Notes: generated from the sequence alone by a model not told the origin. DNA of 64,000 nucleotides from Beroe forskalii (GCA_011033025.1 WFMF01000643.1:1-64000); one strand, 5' to 3'. Counted from the first letter of the stretch, positions 13,663-30,370 are shown. A program made the numbers and translations.

Positions 13663-14439
13663 ATGACCCTGTCCCCTCCAATTTGTGACCCATCTTGTGA
13701 CCTTATTCTGCGGGATCTTCTCAAGAAACGTCGTTGGAACTCTGCTATCGAGATATCGCTGTTTGAACACAGAGTAGTTGCAGCCCGACAGTTTTACAAC
13801 TCTCCGATTGTTGTGTTCATCCCACTCGGTGAAAATGTCAAGTTATTCGATATGAAACTGGTTCTAAACAGAGTGAAACAGTTAGGGTTAGATCTCAGTA
13901 CAGGTGAAGTGACTTTAGAAAGCAACTCCAGAGAAGAAGAAACGTCAGATGATGTAGGTCGATTAGTCTGCCCTTCAGAAGTCATCTCTACCCCAGAGCA
14001 GCCTAGAACTAGGTTTGTGAAGGATGAAACATTCGACAGGGACAGGTGTCTGAGGTTGCACAATGATGTGAGTGAGAAGCAGCTTGAGTTTGAATTAGCT
14101 CTAGAAGCTGAGGAACAGAAGAAAGCCCGAGTTGAAGAAATAAGACTTGGTTTGGTATCTGAAGACTATGAATCTGACTCAAATCTGGCCACTGAGAACC
14201 CTCCTGACAAAGAAACGTCTCAGACATCTTCACAACATCCAGAGTTTGATCGGACAGTGGATATTCACATCTCTGCTATGTTTGCCTTCTGTGAAGGTGG
14301 CAATCTGTGCTATTATCAGGCAACCCTGGGCCTGGCTCCCCCGGAATATTGTCCGGATGACAGTGACGATGAAAAGCCCTTGGAGCAGGTTCAGCAAGAA
14401 ATGAAGAAAACACAGATGAAACGGAAGAATATGGAATGA
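13663..14439 (+). CDS. Unrecognised acidic protein, single exon
   Basis: I do not recognise this 258-residue protein. Residues 1-75 look folded, with a hydrophobic stretch VVFIPLGENVKLFDMKLVL. Residues 85-215 are acidic and low in complexity, with a helical Glu/Lys-rich part near 140-165. The C-terminus has a short FCEGGNLCYYQATLGLAPPEY segment (paraphrased as a Cys/aromatic patch) followed by a charged tail. The full-length frame and GC-rich codons between two clear genes on the same strand argue that it is real. A four-codon upstream ORF starts at 13652 and its TGA (13664-13666) overlaps the main ATG as ATGA, which may regulate translation. Confidence 0.7.
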   Translation: MTLSPPICDPSCDLILRDLLKKRRWNSAIEISLFEHRVVAARQFYNSPIVVFIPLGENVKLFDMKLVLNRVKQLGLDLSTGEVTLESNSREEETSDDVGRLVCPSEVISTPEQPRTRFVKDETFDRDRCLRLHNDVSEKQLEFELALEAEEQKKARVEEIRLGLVSEDYESDSNLATENPPDKETSQTSSQHPEFDRTVDIHISAMFAFCEGGNLCYYQATLGLAPPEYCPDDSDDEKPLEQVQQEMKKTQMKRKNME

Positions 14440-14853
14440 TCGCAACTGTGTTGACTGTATTGCTGTGCAATATGTTGAACTTCACTAGTCACTACCTCTT
14501 GTTTTATTATTCTGTCACAAATGTACATAAGTTAAGGTTAAATGGAAGTTCAGTTTTCAGTAATTGTTACTTTGAAGGCATTCATGAATCATGATGATAT
14601 TGTAACCAAATGTTTGGCTTCAGTCTCGAGATTTGTCACTGATATCATTATTAATGACCAGTTGTTGCGTTTCAATTCAGAAATCCTAGATATTCAATAT
14701 TTATGCTCTTTTACTCGCGATATAATATAGCATTTTAATCATGAAATAATCAAACTTGTTTCAATACTTGTTAAAGTTAAACATTAATAACATATTTTAA
14801 AAATGATATTCCGTTCCACGTTCTAACCAGTTCGTTTCCCAGGTCTAGGAAAC

Positions 14854-15633
14854 ATGGCTGTCGGCAAGAACAAGAGGCTGTCTAAGAGGAAGGGAACTAA
14901 GAAGAAGGTAGTGGATCCCTTCACCAAGAAAGAGTGGTATGACGTGAAGGCTCCCAGCATGTTCTCAGTGAGAGATGTGGGCAAGACTCTCGTCACCAGG
15001 ACCACAGGTACAAAGATCGCTGCTGACGCCCTCAAGGGACGAGTGTACGAGTGTGCTCTCGCAGATCTGAACGCTGATGAGAATGCCTTCAGAAAGTTCA
15101 AACTGGTTTGTGAGGACGTTCAGGGCAAGTACTGCTACACCAACTTCCACGGCATGGACCTGACCAGAGACAAGCTCTGCTCCCTGGTGAGGAAATGGCA
15201 GACCCTCATTGAGGCTTATGTTGATGTCAAGACCACCGATGGTTACTGGCTCAGACTTTTCTGCATTGGCTTCACAAAGAAAGTACAGAAGCAGATCAAG
15301 AAGACTGCCTATGCTAAGTCCTCTCAGATCAGGGCCATCAGAGCTAAGATGGTGGAGGTGATGACCAAAGAAGTCGCTACAGAAGACTTGAAATCATTAG
15401 TGCAGAAGCTCATTCCAGATTCCATCGGCAAAGACATTGAAAAGACTTGCCAGGATGTCTACCCTCTGCACGACGTTCACATTCGAAAAGTCAAAGTTCT
15501 GAAGAAGCCTAAATTCGATGCTCACAAGCTTATGGATCTTCACGGGGAAATGGGTGGTACCACAGACGAAAACGGTGAAATTGTTGCTACATCAGGCGAA
15601 TTTGTCGAACCTACCATTCAGGAAGAAGTGTAG
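14854..15633 (+). CDS. RPS3A: 40S ribosomal protein S3a (eS1)
   Basis: Small-subunit ribosomal protein eS1, near the mRNA exit. The 259-residue frame is uninterrupted and matches the family from [21 protein letters not shown] through [17 protein letters not shown], the TRTTGTKIA block, [12 protein letters not shown] and the C-terminal [11 protein letters not shown] plus acidic tail; length is typical. TTCGTTTCCCAG ends at 14842, 11 bases before the ATG, and looks like a splice acceptor. The AATAAA at 15878 is only about 50 bases before the acceptor-like site of MUL1, a spacing like that of operons whose downstream mRNAs are trans-spliced. Confidence 0.98.
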   Translation: MAVGKNKRLSKRKGTKKKVVDPFTKKEWYDVKAPSMFSVRDVGKTLVTRTTGTKIAADALKGRVYECALADLNADENAFRKFKLVCEDVQGKYCYTNFHGMDLTRDKLCSLVRKWQTLIEAYVDVKTTDGYWLRLFCIGFTKKVQKQIKKTAYAKSSQIRAIRAKMVEVMTKEVATEDLKSLVQKLIPDSIGKDIEKTCQDVYPLHDVHIRKVKVLKKPKFDAHKLMDLHGEMGGTTDENGEIVATSGEFVEPTIQEEV

Positions 15634-15936
15634 ATTTTCTAATTTGGATTTTTTATTTATCTGAAACTTTTGTGTCTTATTAGTGTATCGAAATTTGAAT
15701 GCAAAATTTCATGAAAATGCAATGGAGTGTGGAACAACTAAAAATTTTTTTGTTTCCCCTGGTCGCCATGTATGATGACTTAAAATTAATGGCCAATGGC
15801 CATGATATAAATTGGGTTGAAAGTGTTTTGATAATCGATATGATCTGCTTTTCTAATTTTATTCTTAGATTTGTGACAATAAATCATCTTCCTTGTAAGT
15901 TGCAGCTAACTCATTAATCCCTCCTCCAGGATTCTC

Positions 15937-16938
15937 ATGGAAAACATTAGATGGGATATCTTGATAGCAGCCACCTCTGCCGGGCTTTGTGCCACTTGTG
16001 CGTACATCCTTCATCAGCGGAACAGCCACCTTAGTGCCGTGTGCCAAGCCAGCTCCTTCTCCTCTATCTCACGGCTCATAGACTACCTGAATGACAATGA
16101 TATCAATGAAATAGGGCTGGTTTCAGTGACTGGGAAAGTGTCAGCTGTAGGGGGCGCTATTAAGAGCGTGTATCTGGACAATCTGGAGGGTGTCATCAGT
16201 GAGCAGCAAGTTGTTGAGCACAAGTCAGAGTGGGTGTCTGCTCTGCAGAGGTGGATGGACAGTGAGTCCCTCATCAGCCTGGCTACCAACCAAGTGCCCT
16301 TCACCCTCACTGACGGAGTGAGCTATTTGTCAGTCTTCAGTCCCAGTCTCAGCGCTCAGTCACCTCTCCAAATTGTATATGATAAGTTCGAGCCAAAGGA
16401 TGAGGCCAGTGCAATGAGGCATTTAGTTAACTATGTGGTAGGGTCACATGTCAAGGGTCATCAGTATCTGGAGAAGTTGCTCCCAGTTGATACCATCTTG
16501 ACAGCTATTGGTTCAGTAAAACGAGACAGCGGTGAACTGTCAGTGGGCCCCCCTAGTAATGGGTTGCCTTACCTCCTAAGCAGACAGTCTCTCAGTGAGA
16601 TAATGCAGGACCTGAAAGAGAGGACTTTCTACCCCCGCGTGTTCATGATAGTGCTTGGAACAGTGTCCATATCAGCACTTTCCTTCATGGGCTGGAGGAA
16701 ATGGAGTGCATATAAGGAACGGAAGAAGCGTGAGGCTATTATTCGTGAAATGGAAGCAATGAGGGACACAACCAATGTCTCCCACGAGTCTTGTGTGGTG
16801 TGTCTGGACAACCCTCGAGGCACTGTGCTCATCCCTTGTGGACATGTCTGTGTGTGTTTGCTCTGTGCTGATATGCTCGACTTGTGCCCTGTGTGCAGGA
16901 CAGACATAGAAAGAGTTGTCAGAACTTACAATGCTTGA
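15937..16938 (+). CDS. MUL1: Mitochondrial E3 ubiquitin/SUMO ligase MUL1 (MAPL)
   Basis: RING E3 ligase of the outer mitochondrial membrane, known in the family to act on mitofusin, Drp1 and signalling proteins. The 333-residue product has the family plan: an N-terminal membrane segment (about residues 9-27), an intermembrane-space BAM/GIDE domain, a second membrane segment (about 231-252) and a C-terminal RING. The RING keeps the C-x2-C, C-G-H, C-x2-C and CPVC ligands (about 286-320) and ends VVRTYNA. Single exon. CTCCTCCAG ends at 15929, seven bases before the ATG. It is followed by a second gene with a closely related RING. Confidence 0.93.
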   Translation: MENIRWDILIAATSAGLCATCAYILHQRNSHLSAVCQASSFSSISRLIDYLNDNDINEIGLVSVTGKVSAVGGAIKSVYLDNLEGVISEQQVVEHKSEWVSALQRWMDSESLISLATNQVPFTLTDGVSYLSVFSPSLSAQSPLQIVYDKFEPKDEASAMRHLVNYVVGSHVKGHQYLEKLLPVDTILTAIGSVKRDSGELSVGPPSNGLPYLLSRQSLSEIMQDLKERTFYPRVFMIVLGTVSISALSFMGWRKWSAYKERKKREAIIREMEAMRDTTNVSHESCVVCLDNPRGTVLIPCGHVCVCLLCADMLDLCPVCRTDIERVVRTYNA

Positions 16939-17441
16939 TATTTCTATAAATTGAAGTTGACATTATTGGACATGGGATCACGTTTTTGAAGTGTTTGAGC
17001 ACGACTAAGGATGAGTTAAATTGACTAAATTGCTCCAGGTTTTCAAGTTATTATGAATTATGAAATTCAGCCTGTTTTTATTTAATTAATATCAAAGTTG
17101 CTGATATGACGTCATGTTATTCGTTATTAACGTCAGAATCAGTTGATAACTATAGCTTAGCTGTAAGATTTGTAAATATCAAGAAGTTTTTTAAATAAAT
17201 TGATAAATTTGATAATGTTTTTGTTTATGGTTGAATCAATCTTGAACTACTTTGTTTTCTATAACATTAACCATTTTGATATGGTATGGTAATTAATTAT
17301 TTTAATTATGCAACCAAAATTAAAATTGAGCATGATTGTTTTCTTTTATTTGAAATAAGCACCAGGAAAGCTAATCAATGCATTATTTAGTTGATATGTA
17401 AGGGCCACTATCAGTTAACTCCACCTATAAAATGTAATATG

Positions 17442-17895
17442 GATGACATAGAACTTCTGTTTGATGTGAAAGACATCCTGTTGCCTCTGGTGACTCCTGC
17501 AACCAGCACAGTTTCAGGAAGAGTTACGCTCAAGGGGCTTTTAGCTGCTGGTGGGGCACTCGACCTTGTTTCAATTGTGGAGGCAATGGCGCTCAAACAA
17601 TCATCAGTCTGATAGCAGTGATGATTTCCCTGAACCTTGCTGCAGCCAAGCTAATGAAATCAGTGAAGAACCAGAAGGCAGGTCTGATGACACTATCCGC
17701 GATGATAGTGCTGATGAAATAGACAATGATAAGGAGGATAAACTATGTGTCGTTTGTCTTGATCTCCCTAGGGAAACTTGTTTCTTTCCTTGTGGTCACA
17801 TCTGTGCTTGTGTCACCTGCTCCAAGAGGCTGTCCCGCAAATGCCCCATCTGTAGAGCTACTATTCGGCAAGTTGCCAAAACTTACAATGTTTAG
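17442..17895 (+). CDS. MUL1-like RING-finger protein, probably two exons
   Basis: The 3' part (frame open 17545-17895) encodes an acidic stretch and a C-terminal RING, LCVVCLDLPRETCFFPCGH and then CPICRATIRQVAKTYNV, whose last residues match those of the neighbouring MUL1. This frame has no ATG of its own. A second frame starts at ATG 17442 (MDDIELLFDVKD) and stops at about 17612. GT-AG introns 17568-17607 (40 nt) or 17490-17607 (118 nt) would both join the two frames exactly, giving a protein of roughly 100-140 residues without MUL1's BAM domain. It may be a partial tandem copy of MUL1 that became a small gene, or a decaying copy with a frameshift. Confidence 0.6.
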
Positions 17896-17907
17896 TTCAT
17901 ACTCGAC

Positions 17908-18232
17908 TGTGTTGATGCCCAAATTAAAATGGGAGGGTACTTCATTAAGAAAACTTTGTAAATTTAAATTGTACATACCTTAGTACACCTAAGAACGGCA
18001 TCACGTAATTGGCGCGCACTTTAAGATCGGCGCACTTTATTAGTGCGGTTTTTATGACTTGAGATCGAAAACGATAATCGATATGGAATTGAGAACCGAA
18101 ATATGTATAAAACGAATTGAAAACGCAAAATTACGAAAATTGTTCACTTTAATTTCGAATGTTTTGATGCCCCAATTAAAATGGGAGGGTACTTCAGTAA
18201 GAAAATTTTGTAAATTTGAATTGTACATAGTA
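17908..18232 (+). repeat. Direct repeat of about 70 bp downstream of the RING gene
   Basis: The segment at about 17908-17980 recurs at 18160-18230, sharing TTGATGCCC, AATTAAAATGGGAGGGTACT and TTGTAAATTTGAATTGTACA-type words. The spacing is about 250 bp. The first copy starts immediately after the stop codon of the RING gene, so the repeat may be a duplicated 3' untranslated region. No gene is seen between them. Confidence 0.75.
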
Positions 18233-18528
18233 TATTTTTGATTGATTTTTAAAAATTGTTTACGTAATTTATGCAGATTTGAAATTAATGATTTCCATAC
18301 TTCTTTACCCATTTTTTGTTAAGTATGAATAATGATTAGGGTAATTAAAATCCTTCACTATTATATTATTCAATATTCAGTCTGTTCTTCGTATAAATGT
18401 TAATTTTATTTAGTTTTACATAAATATTGGGAAACATCTATTGGAAAGTTTCGTCTTAGAAACGCTATTTTGTAAAACTGCTCTGCTTTTGCCTTGATTT
18501 CGACTAAAACCCAAGGATTGTTGAGCAA

Positions 18529-18840
18529 ATGAAAGTGAAGATAAAGCGTTGGACTACAGTAGCAGCCTGGCACTGGGTAGCTAACGATGACTCGTGTGGC
18601 ATTTGCAGGAATTTGTTCGATGGTTGCTGCACTGACTGCACTTTGCCCGGAGACAACTGTCCCATCGTTTGGGGGGAGTGCTCCCACTGTTTCCACATGC
18701 ACTGCATCATCAAGTGGATATCCTCTAACACGAACAAGCAGCAGTGTCCTATGTGCAGGAGGGACTGGGCTTTCAAAGAGAGTGACAATGTGACTGCCAT
18801 GCCTCTAACTCCTCAACAGGGCAATGAAAACAACACCTGA
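18529..18840 (+). CDS. ANAPC11: Anaphase-promoting complex subunit 11 (RING-H2)
   Basis: Catalytic RING subunit of the APC/C, which recruits E2 enzymes to ubiquitinate cyclins and securin. The 103-residue product begins MKVKIKRW and keeps the family order: WVANDDSCGICR, the GCC.DC...PGD insertion that supplies extra zinc ligands, CPIVWGECSHCFHMHCI, and CPMCRRDWAFKE. All expected Cys/His ligands are present. The first 84 residues equal the usual length; about 19 polar residues form a C-terminal extension. Single exon; no pyrimidine-rich acceptor is seen directly before the ATG. Confidence 0.96.
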   Translation: MKVKIKRWTTVAAWHWVANDDSCGICRNLFDGCCTDCTLPGDNCPIVWGECSHCFHMHCIIKWISSNTNKQQCPMCRRDWAFKESDNVTAMPLTPQQGNENNT

Positions 18841-19140
18841 ATTTGATGAGGGAGTTACTAGCTTTATTTGGCTCAGTAATCATCATGGAACGACTGTGTC
18901 ATGACATGAGCTTGTGTTGTGATTCATTTTGAGTTATGACTTCGAACAGTTTAGTTCGTTGAAGTTAGTTGTTTTAAAATTTCAGTTCGCTTTCTATCGT
19001 TGTACTTATAGTTCTCTGTTGATTTGTTGAACCAGTTTCACCATGCTCTTACAACAGATTAGAGAATGTAAAGCTCGGAAAGTTGGAAGAAACTGTACAG
19101 CAGTTCAAATGACCGTTCATTGACAATCTAGCATCTTGAC

Positions 19141-19794
19141 ATGATAGACTTCTTGCAGGACAACTTCCCAGTGATAATTCTATCCACTATGGGTGGAGTT
19201 GCTGGGTTCTACTATGCTCAAAATTATTACCCGAAAGAGACTGTATTCATGGTAGACGAACTTGCTTCTATAGTTTACTCTACAGTGTCTAAGAATCTTG
19301 ATGTTGTGAAGCCGTACATTCCTTCAAAACTGGCAGATAAGCTTCCGCTCCAAGGCCTACCCCCACAAGACCCACCTAACATGGAATCCCTGAAGAACAA
19401 TATTGCAGGGCCTGTAAGAAGGCTGTTTAATACAGTCACTGAGAGGTTGGGATTTTCTAAATCAGCACTGTCTAAGTTAGCTCGTTCAGTGGAAGAAAAC
19501 AAAGTGTCAATAACGTGTTCTATCACTGGATTCATGTTGGTGTACTGCACCCTAAGGAAGTACATCAGACAATCCTCAGCTGGCTTGAGAGCTAGCCGCC
19601 CCAACCCTCCCTCAGATCCCCTGTCTCTCCTCATGAGATACTGCGAACATCTGCTGACAAACACAGGCAGAATCCTGGCTAACCACGAAGTGGAAGCTCT
19701 GCTTCTAGGTGTTACTCTGCTCCTAACCACCCTCCATCTTAATCCAGATATCAGGGTGGAATTGATGGGTCAGAGGAGGGCTCTTGTCTTGTAG
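19141..19794 (+). CDS. Unrecognised membrane protein, 217 residues
   Basis: I do not recognise the family. Residues 8-26 (FPVIILSTMGGVAGFYYAQ) form a likely membrane anchor right at the N-terminus. Hydrophobic stretches near 125-140 and 185-200 could be further segments. Between them lies a basic, helical region. No signal peptidase site or catalytic motif stands out. The frame is uninterrupted with good codon use, only 300 bp after ANAPC11, and an acceptor-like CAATCTAG ends nine bases before the ATG. A 654-bp hairpin element begins about 50 bp after the stop, so it may lie in the 3' untranslated region. Confidence 0.7.
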   Translation: MIDFLQDNFPVIILSTMGGVAGFYYAQNYYPKETVFMVDELASIVYSTVSKNLDVVKPYIPSKLADKLPLQGLPPQDPPNMESLKNNIAGPVRRLFNTVTERLGFSKSALSKLARSVEENKVSITCSITGFMLVYCTLRKYIRQSSAGLRASRPNPPSDPLSLLMRYCEHLLTNTGRILANHEVEALLLGVTLLLTTLHLNPDIRVELMGQRRALVL

Positions 19795-19846
19795 CTCGAT
19801 ATTTGTTGTATCAATAAGTGTGAAATTGTTACTTGAGAACTGTTAA

Positions 19847-20500
19847 GGGGGCCGGGGGGGTCTGAGGTCGATTTTCGGTTTTTTGTTGTTTCTGATAGAG
19901 CTGAACGCCAGCTACCAGTAGGTTTTTACCGCATCAAAAAATATTGTTCCTAGCCGAAGTTATGAATTTTTCAAATCGCGATTTTGCCTGTAATTACAGT
20001 GCGCGCGCAAACTTTCGATGCGATTTGCCAAAAATCAACTTTAAAATCTATCTCCTCCTACAGTTTTTGAGGAAAACCCTTGAAACTTGGTAGTTATGTT
20101 CTAGGGCATAAAATAAAACTTTTGATCCGTCAGATTTTTGATTTAGGCCTCAGAAGTGAAAATATGAAATTTCAAAAGCCCATATTTTCACTTCTGAGGC
20201 CTAAATCAAAAATCTGACCGATCAAAAGTTTCATTTTATGCCCTAGAACATAACTACCAAGTTTCAAGGGTTTTCCTCAAAAACTGTAGGAGGAGATAGA
20301 TTTTAAAGTTGATTTTTGGCAAATCGCATCGAAAGTTTGCGCGCGCACTGTAATTACAGGCAAAATCGCGATTTGAAAAATTCATAACTTCGGCTAGGAA
20401 CAATATTTTTTGATGCGGTAAAAACCTACTGGTAGCTGGCGTTCAGCTCTATCAGAAACAACAAAGAACGGGAAATCGACCTCAGACCCCCCCGGCCCCC
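19847..20500. mobile_element. Near-perfect foldback (palindromic) element, 654 bp, flanked by TTAA
   Basis: The left arm starting GGGGGCCGGGGGGGTCTGAG pairs with the right arm ending in its reverse complement. The arms are about 310 bp and nearly identical, with only a short loop near 20170. TTAA flanks both sides (19843-19846 and 20501-20504), as expected for piggyBac- or Kolobok-type target duplication. It encodes nothing. A degraded copy lies at 52428-53062. It fills most of the spacer between the membrane-protein gene and BECN1; without it the spacer would be about 220 bp. Confidence 0.9.
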
Positions 20501-20670
20501 TTAATGAACACGTATTGAGTTTGATAAGTATTCATCCTTCAGCAATTGTGTAAATATATTTTGTTGTGTATGTTGTGAAAATGGATAATTAACGATTTCG
20601 AAATAATTTGTGTTACTGAATTCTTGACAGCAAATTTTTTGTAAGATTTCATACAATATCTTAATTAATC

Positions 20671-22684
20671 ATGATGACTGATGTTAGTTCTGGCAAAGTG
20701 GCAAGGGCTTCAAGCAGAAGTTTCAAGCCACATAATTTTTTGAATCGCCTATTCCTACAGTCAAAGGATGGAATGAGTTCCGGGGCGAGCAGTTCTGGCA
20801 GTCCGTCCTCGACCAATGTAAGCTTTTGCTGTCAAAGATGTGCCAGACCTCTGAAACTAGAATGTTCCTTCCAAAGTGTCTCCTTGAAAAGCTTCGGTAA
20901 GTTTGAAATGTTTGTGACTTATCCCTCCTTCAATCTTCTAAGTGCTAATGTTCCAACTTACAAGCCGTCAGATTGTGATAACCGATATGTAGCATAAACG
21001 CTAACCTCCCCTCAGCCCACATAGGAAGCAGCAAGAGTACACAAGACCATGACTACCTAGCCAACCCTCCCATTGACATACATGCTAAAGATGGAGTGGA
21101 CAGGTTAGTGCAGGCCAAGGGGTGTGGGTTTCTGAATTCTACTTGTTTACACCTCACAGTGGTCCCTATATGACCCATTCAGCTTCAGTTCGTAAAACTA
21201 CACCCAACTGCAGTTTTAACGTCGCCCTCGCCCCATTTGACTATAGTTTTTCAGAAAGGTTATTGTCGAGGGCACCAGTAAGCATGACTTCTGCGTCCTT
21301 GCTAAGCCGGAAGCTACCAAGTCGGAGGCAGTGGGTTACAAGCTGCGAGTGGCGATGCAGCTCTTCGACATCCTGTCAGAGAACTCGGAAATAGACCATC
21401 CCTTGTGCGAGGAGTGCACTAACGGACTCTTCAAACTCCTTGATACGGAGCTCAGGACGCTCAAGCAGGTGGAGAGCTGCTGAGGGTTAGAGAAACTCCT
21501 GAAATTTAATTGACCTACACCCTCTGTGACTTACCATCTCAATTACTATTGTCCCTATTCCGGCACAACTAGGAGACCCTCTTTGTCCCTTTCTAACCCT
21601 CTTGACTGGAATTGGATAAACCCTCCAACCCTCTTGATTTTCTCTAACCCTGAAAACCCTACAGGACTGTGCTGAATATAAGAAGATGGTAGCTCAGCTG
21701 CAGTCCCAGGACACTGCAGCTAGCTCACTGCTGGACAGTGAGATATCTCAGCTGCGGGCTGAGGAAGCTTCTCTTCTCAGAGAGTTGGAGGCGGTGTCCG
21801 AGGAAAGGGCTGCTGTGGCTGAGGAGCTGGCTTCTCTACAGATCACAGAGAGGGCACTGGACTTGGAGGAGGAACAGCTGCACTTGGAGTGCAACCAATA
21901 CGAGCACAGGTGGGGTGCAGACTGCTGGGGAGTCAGCACTCAGCAGAGATAACTACCATATGCTGTGGGGTTTAGTTAACGGACTTTTTGAGGGAGTGAG
22001 GGAAGGGATATTAGGATGATTGACACAGTTATATGTGTATTGTGTAGGTTTATGTAACATACTACCACCCTCAGGTTAGCGGAAGTGAGGTCCCAGCAGC
22101 TGTGTCTGGACAACGAACTGAAGTACTCTCACACTGAACTAGAGAAGCTGAAGAAGACCAACGTTTTCAACACAGTCTTCCACATCTGGCACGACGGTCA
22201 CTTCGGTACCATCAACGGCTTCAGGCTTGGCAGGTTGCCCACTTTCAACGTGGAGTGGGACGAAGTGAACGCCGCGTGGGGTCAGACTGCCTTGCTGCTC
22301 TACTCGCTCGCTAATGCTAACGACTTCGTGTTTGAGAGGTACAAAATAGTGCCGTACGGGAGTCAGAGTTACATGGAAGGAGAGACCAAGTTGCCTCTTT
22401 ACACCATTGGGGGTATCCGACTCTTCTGGGACGCTAAGTTCGACCAAGGGATGGTGACTTTCCTGGACTGCCTCAAACAGTTCCTAGATTTCATTGAGAA
22501 GAAGGGAAAGTTCTCTTTTCCTTACAAGATAGACAAATCAAAGATAGGCGATCATAAGGGATTCTATAGCATTAAGCTTCACTTCAACAGTGAGGAGCAG
22601 TGGACTAAAGCCCTGAAGTTCATGCTAATCAACTTGAAGTGGGCTTTGACTGTTGTTGCGCATAACAAGCCAGGTGATGCTTGA
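20671..22684 (+). CDS. BECN1: Beclin-1 (Atg6/Vps30), five exons
   Basis: Scaffold of the class III PI3-kinase (Vps34) complexes that start autophagy and endosome sorting. Exons: 20671-20896, 21016-21103, 21255-21468, 21665-21909, 22075-22684; phases agree and the product is about 460 residues (human 450). Exon 1 holds the zinc-binding [14 protein letters not shown] motif. Exon 3 holds [20 protein letters not shown], typical of the start of the coiled coil. Exon 4 and early exon 5 are coiled coil. Exon 5 is the BARA domain, from [20 protein letters not shown] to the C-terminus. A second ATG directly follows the first. The BH3 part near exon 2/3 is hard to place. Confidence 0.95.
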
Positions 22685-23158
22685 AAAGACTTACTTCGTG
22701 GCATCACTTCTCATCGGTACATTCATGAATTTTAATGTGTTGTTATTGATTTTTGTAAATTATGAATTTTTGCCTTGCATAATTGTTAAGGTTGCTAATT
22801 GTAAATATTGAATAATTGAAAATACTATTGGCCGGCATTGGCTGTGCATTATATTAAGTTGTGACTTGTGATTATCTTAATTCATCTCAACAAAATGAAA
22901 TTGGCTGAAAGTTGAAACTGATCTTGAACACTCAACCTTCACTTCTTAAATTTTGTAGAAAGGAGTCTGGAGATGATTTGAAAACTTGTAGCAACAATGA
23001 ATTCGTTTTAATCGTTGCTAGCAGAATGTCAGTGTGGTATTTTATAGAACATGATGAATTTAGGTAATAAGTAGGTACCTTCTCGCATGTTAACTTTTGA
23101 ATTACTATTACTTGACAATTCGAGATGGATTACCTCTAGGTACACATTCAGGCAAGGT

Positions 23159-24220
23159 ATGGCGCGCAGTAACAATAAAAGATCCAGTAAAAGCCCTTCT
23201 CTAAATGATAATGAAGACTTCACCCATAAGAAACTGTGTATCTCAGCCCTGCATTCAGAGTTACAACCAGGAAAGCATCCTACTAGGTTACAGATCAAAC
23301 AGTTAGCTACGGCGGTGGAGGAAAGAAAAAAGTTAGAGAATATGCCTCGTGTTACAGAAGATTTTGGTCACACATTATTTCCCATTGAAATCTGGTGCAT
23401 AATCATTTCATTTCTGTCAAAAAGACAGTTAAAAGAATTTACCCTCACATGCAAAGCTCTCAGATCGATATCCAAGACATTGTTCTGGAGCGAACCTTCC
23501 TTCAAACTACCTTTGAGCGCTGAGGACTTTGGCTGTCTAAAACATCTGCCTATCAAGAGACTTCGGACTTTTGATCTCCAGCTCAAAAGGAAATGCAAGG
23601 CTGAGAAATTTGTTGAGATTTTCCAGCAAATGCCTCAGTTGGAACTTGAAGTTTGCACTAATGGTGTAGCTTCAAACGACATCACGATGGAAACTTTGGC
23701 GATTATCGCCCCATTTGTCACTGAAATCACAACAGGAGGCATTAAGTGTCGAAATCGTACTGAGTTTGCTGAAAACATTTCTAGGATTAATTTCCCGAAG
23801 TTGAAGAGTGTTGTTGTCCATGATGATTTATTATCTCGACGTTATCACAAATATATTGAACAGTGGGAGAGGTATGAACTAGAAGATCTCCAACTCATGA
23901 ATCACCTTCCAATAACGTATCTCAGTGATTTGGATATAGAACCCAATATTGAGCGCGATTTTTATGATGAAGATGACTGGATAGTCTATCTTTGGGCGCG
24001 CGAATTTGTACCCTTTCCTTTATCAGAATTCCTATTGCAAATGAAATGGTTAAAGAAATATCAAGTAGGTATGTACTTGGAATGCCGGGACTGGGAATTA
24101 GGTAACCATGAACATCCTGAAATACCCTTTTTTCTTGAACTAAGAGACAAAAATGGAGTAGAGTTGGACACCGAAATAACAATGTGCCCTGTAATGAAAG
24201 CAGCTCTGGAAAGCAAGTGA
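23159..24220 (+). CDS. F-box-like protein, single exon
   Basis: The product (353 residues from this ATG; 377 from an in-frame ATG at 23087) has an F-box-like helix set near residues 70-110: LFPIEIWCIIISFLSKRQLK followed by FTLTCKALRSISKTLFW. F-box proteins link substrates to SCF ubiquitin ligases through Skp1. The rest has no recognised repeats but looks globular, with hydrophobic and aromatic residues in a leucine-rich-repeat-like pattern near 150-250. I prefer the ATG at 23159 because acceptor-like AGs end at 23139 and 23151. The substrate cannot be told. Codon use is slightly more AT-rich than its neighbours. Confidence 0.75.
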   Translation: MARSNNKRSSKSPSLNDNEDFTHKKLCISALHSELQPGKHPTRLQIKQLATAVEERKKLENMPRVTEDFGHTLFPIEIWCIIISFLSKRQLKEFTLTCKALRSISKTLFWSEPSFKLPLSAEDFGCLKHLPIKRLRTFDLQLKRKCKAEKFVEIFQQMPQLELEVCTNGVASNDITMETLAIIAPFVTEITTGGIKCRNRTEFAENISRINFPKLKSVVVHDDLLSRRYHKYIEQWERYELEDLQLMNHLPITYLSDLDIEPNIERDFYDEDDWIVYLWAREFVPFPLSEFLLQMKWLKKYQVGMYLECRDWELGNHEHPEIPFFLELRDKNGVELDTEITMCPVMKAALESK

Positions 24221-24756
24221 TGCGAAACTAACATAAAACATAGTATCGCATGAACCGAGAGTTAATAGCTTACAACTAAACTTCCTAGTTATTAACTTAA
24301 CCTTCCTAGTTATTAACTAAACCTTTGTTTAAATTTTACTAATGGATTTTTAGCTTTGTTTTTACCTTCAAATTCACAAATTTTACTTTTATAATGTTTT
24401 TGTTTCATCAATTAAATGTTAAATTATAGTATCTTTCATAAAATTTTTCTGTTATGGCAGATTGTTTGAGTTAATCAGCGTTTTTATACTTTTATACATG
24501 CCTTTTATATACTTTCTTTTATACATGAGTACATGTTGTTATACTATTGCGTTGTGTATCTGATCTATATTTTGGCTGAGAACCTGTCCTCTTTTCAACT
24601 TACCGATTATTTAATACCATCCTCGCTAAAACATGAATCTCGATACCGATACTCCTTCCAAAGCTCCTACTAAAGTGTAACTCTGCGTCCTTCCCTAGGC
24701 ATGTAGTTATCAGGCTCCCTTAAGAGGAGCAGACCCTCCCACCTTCCTTGCAGAAC

Positions 24757-30370
<5,614 letters not shown>

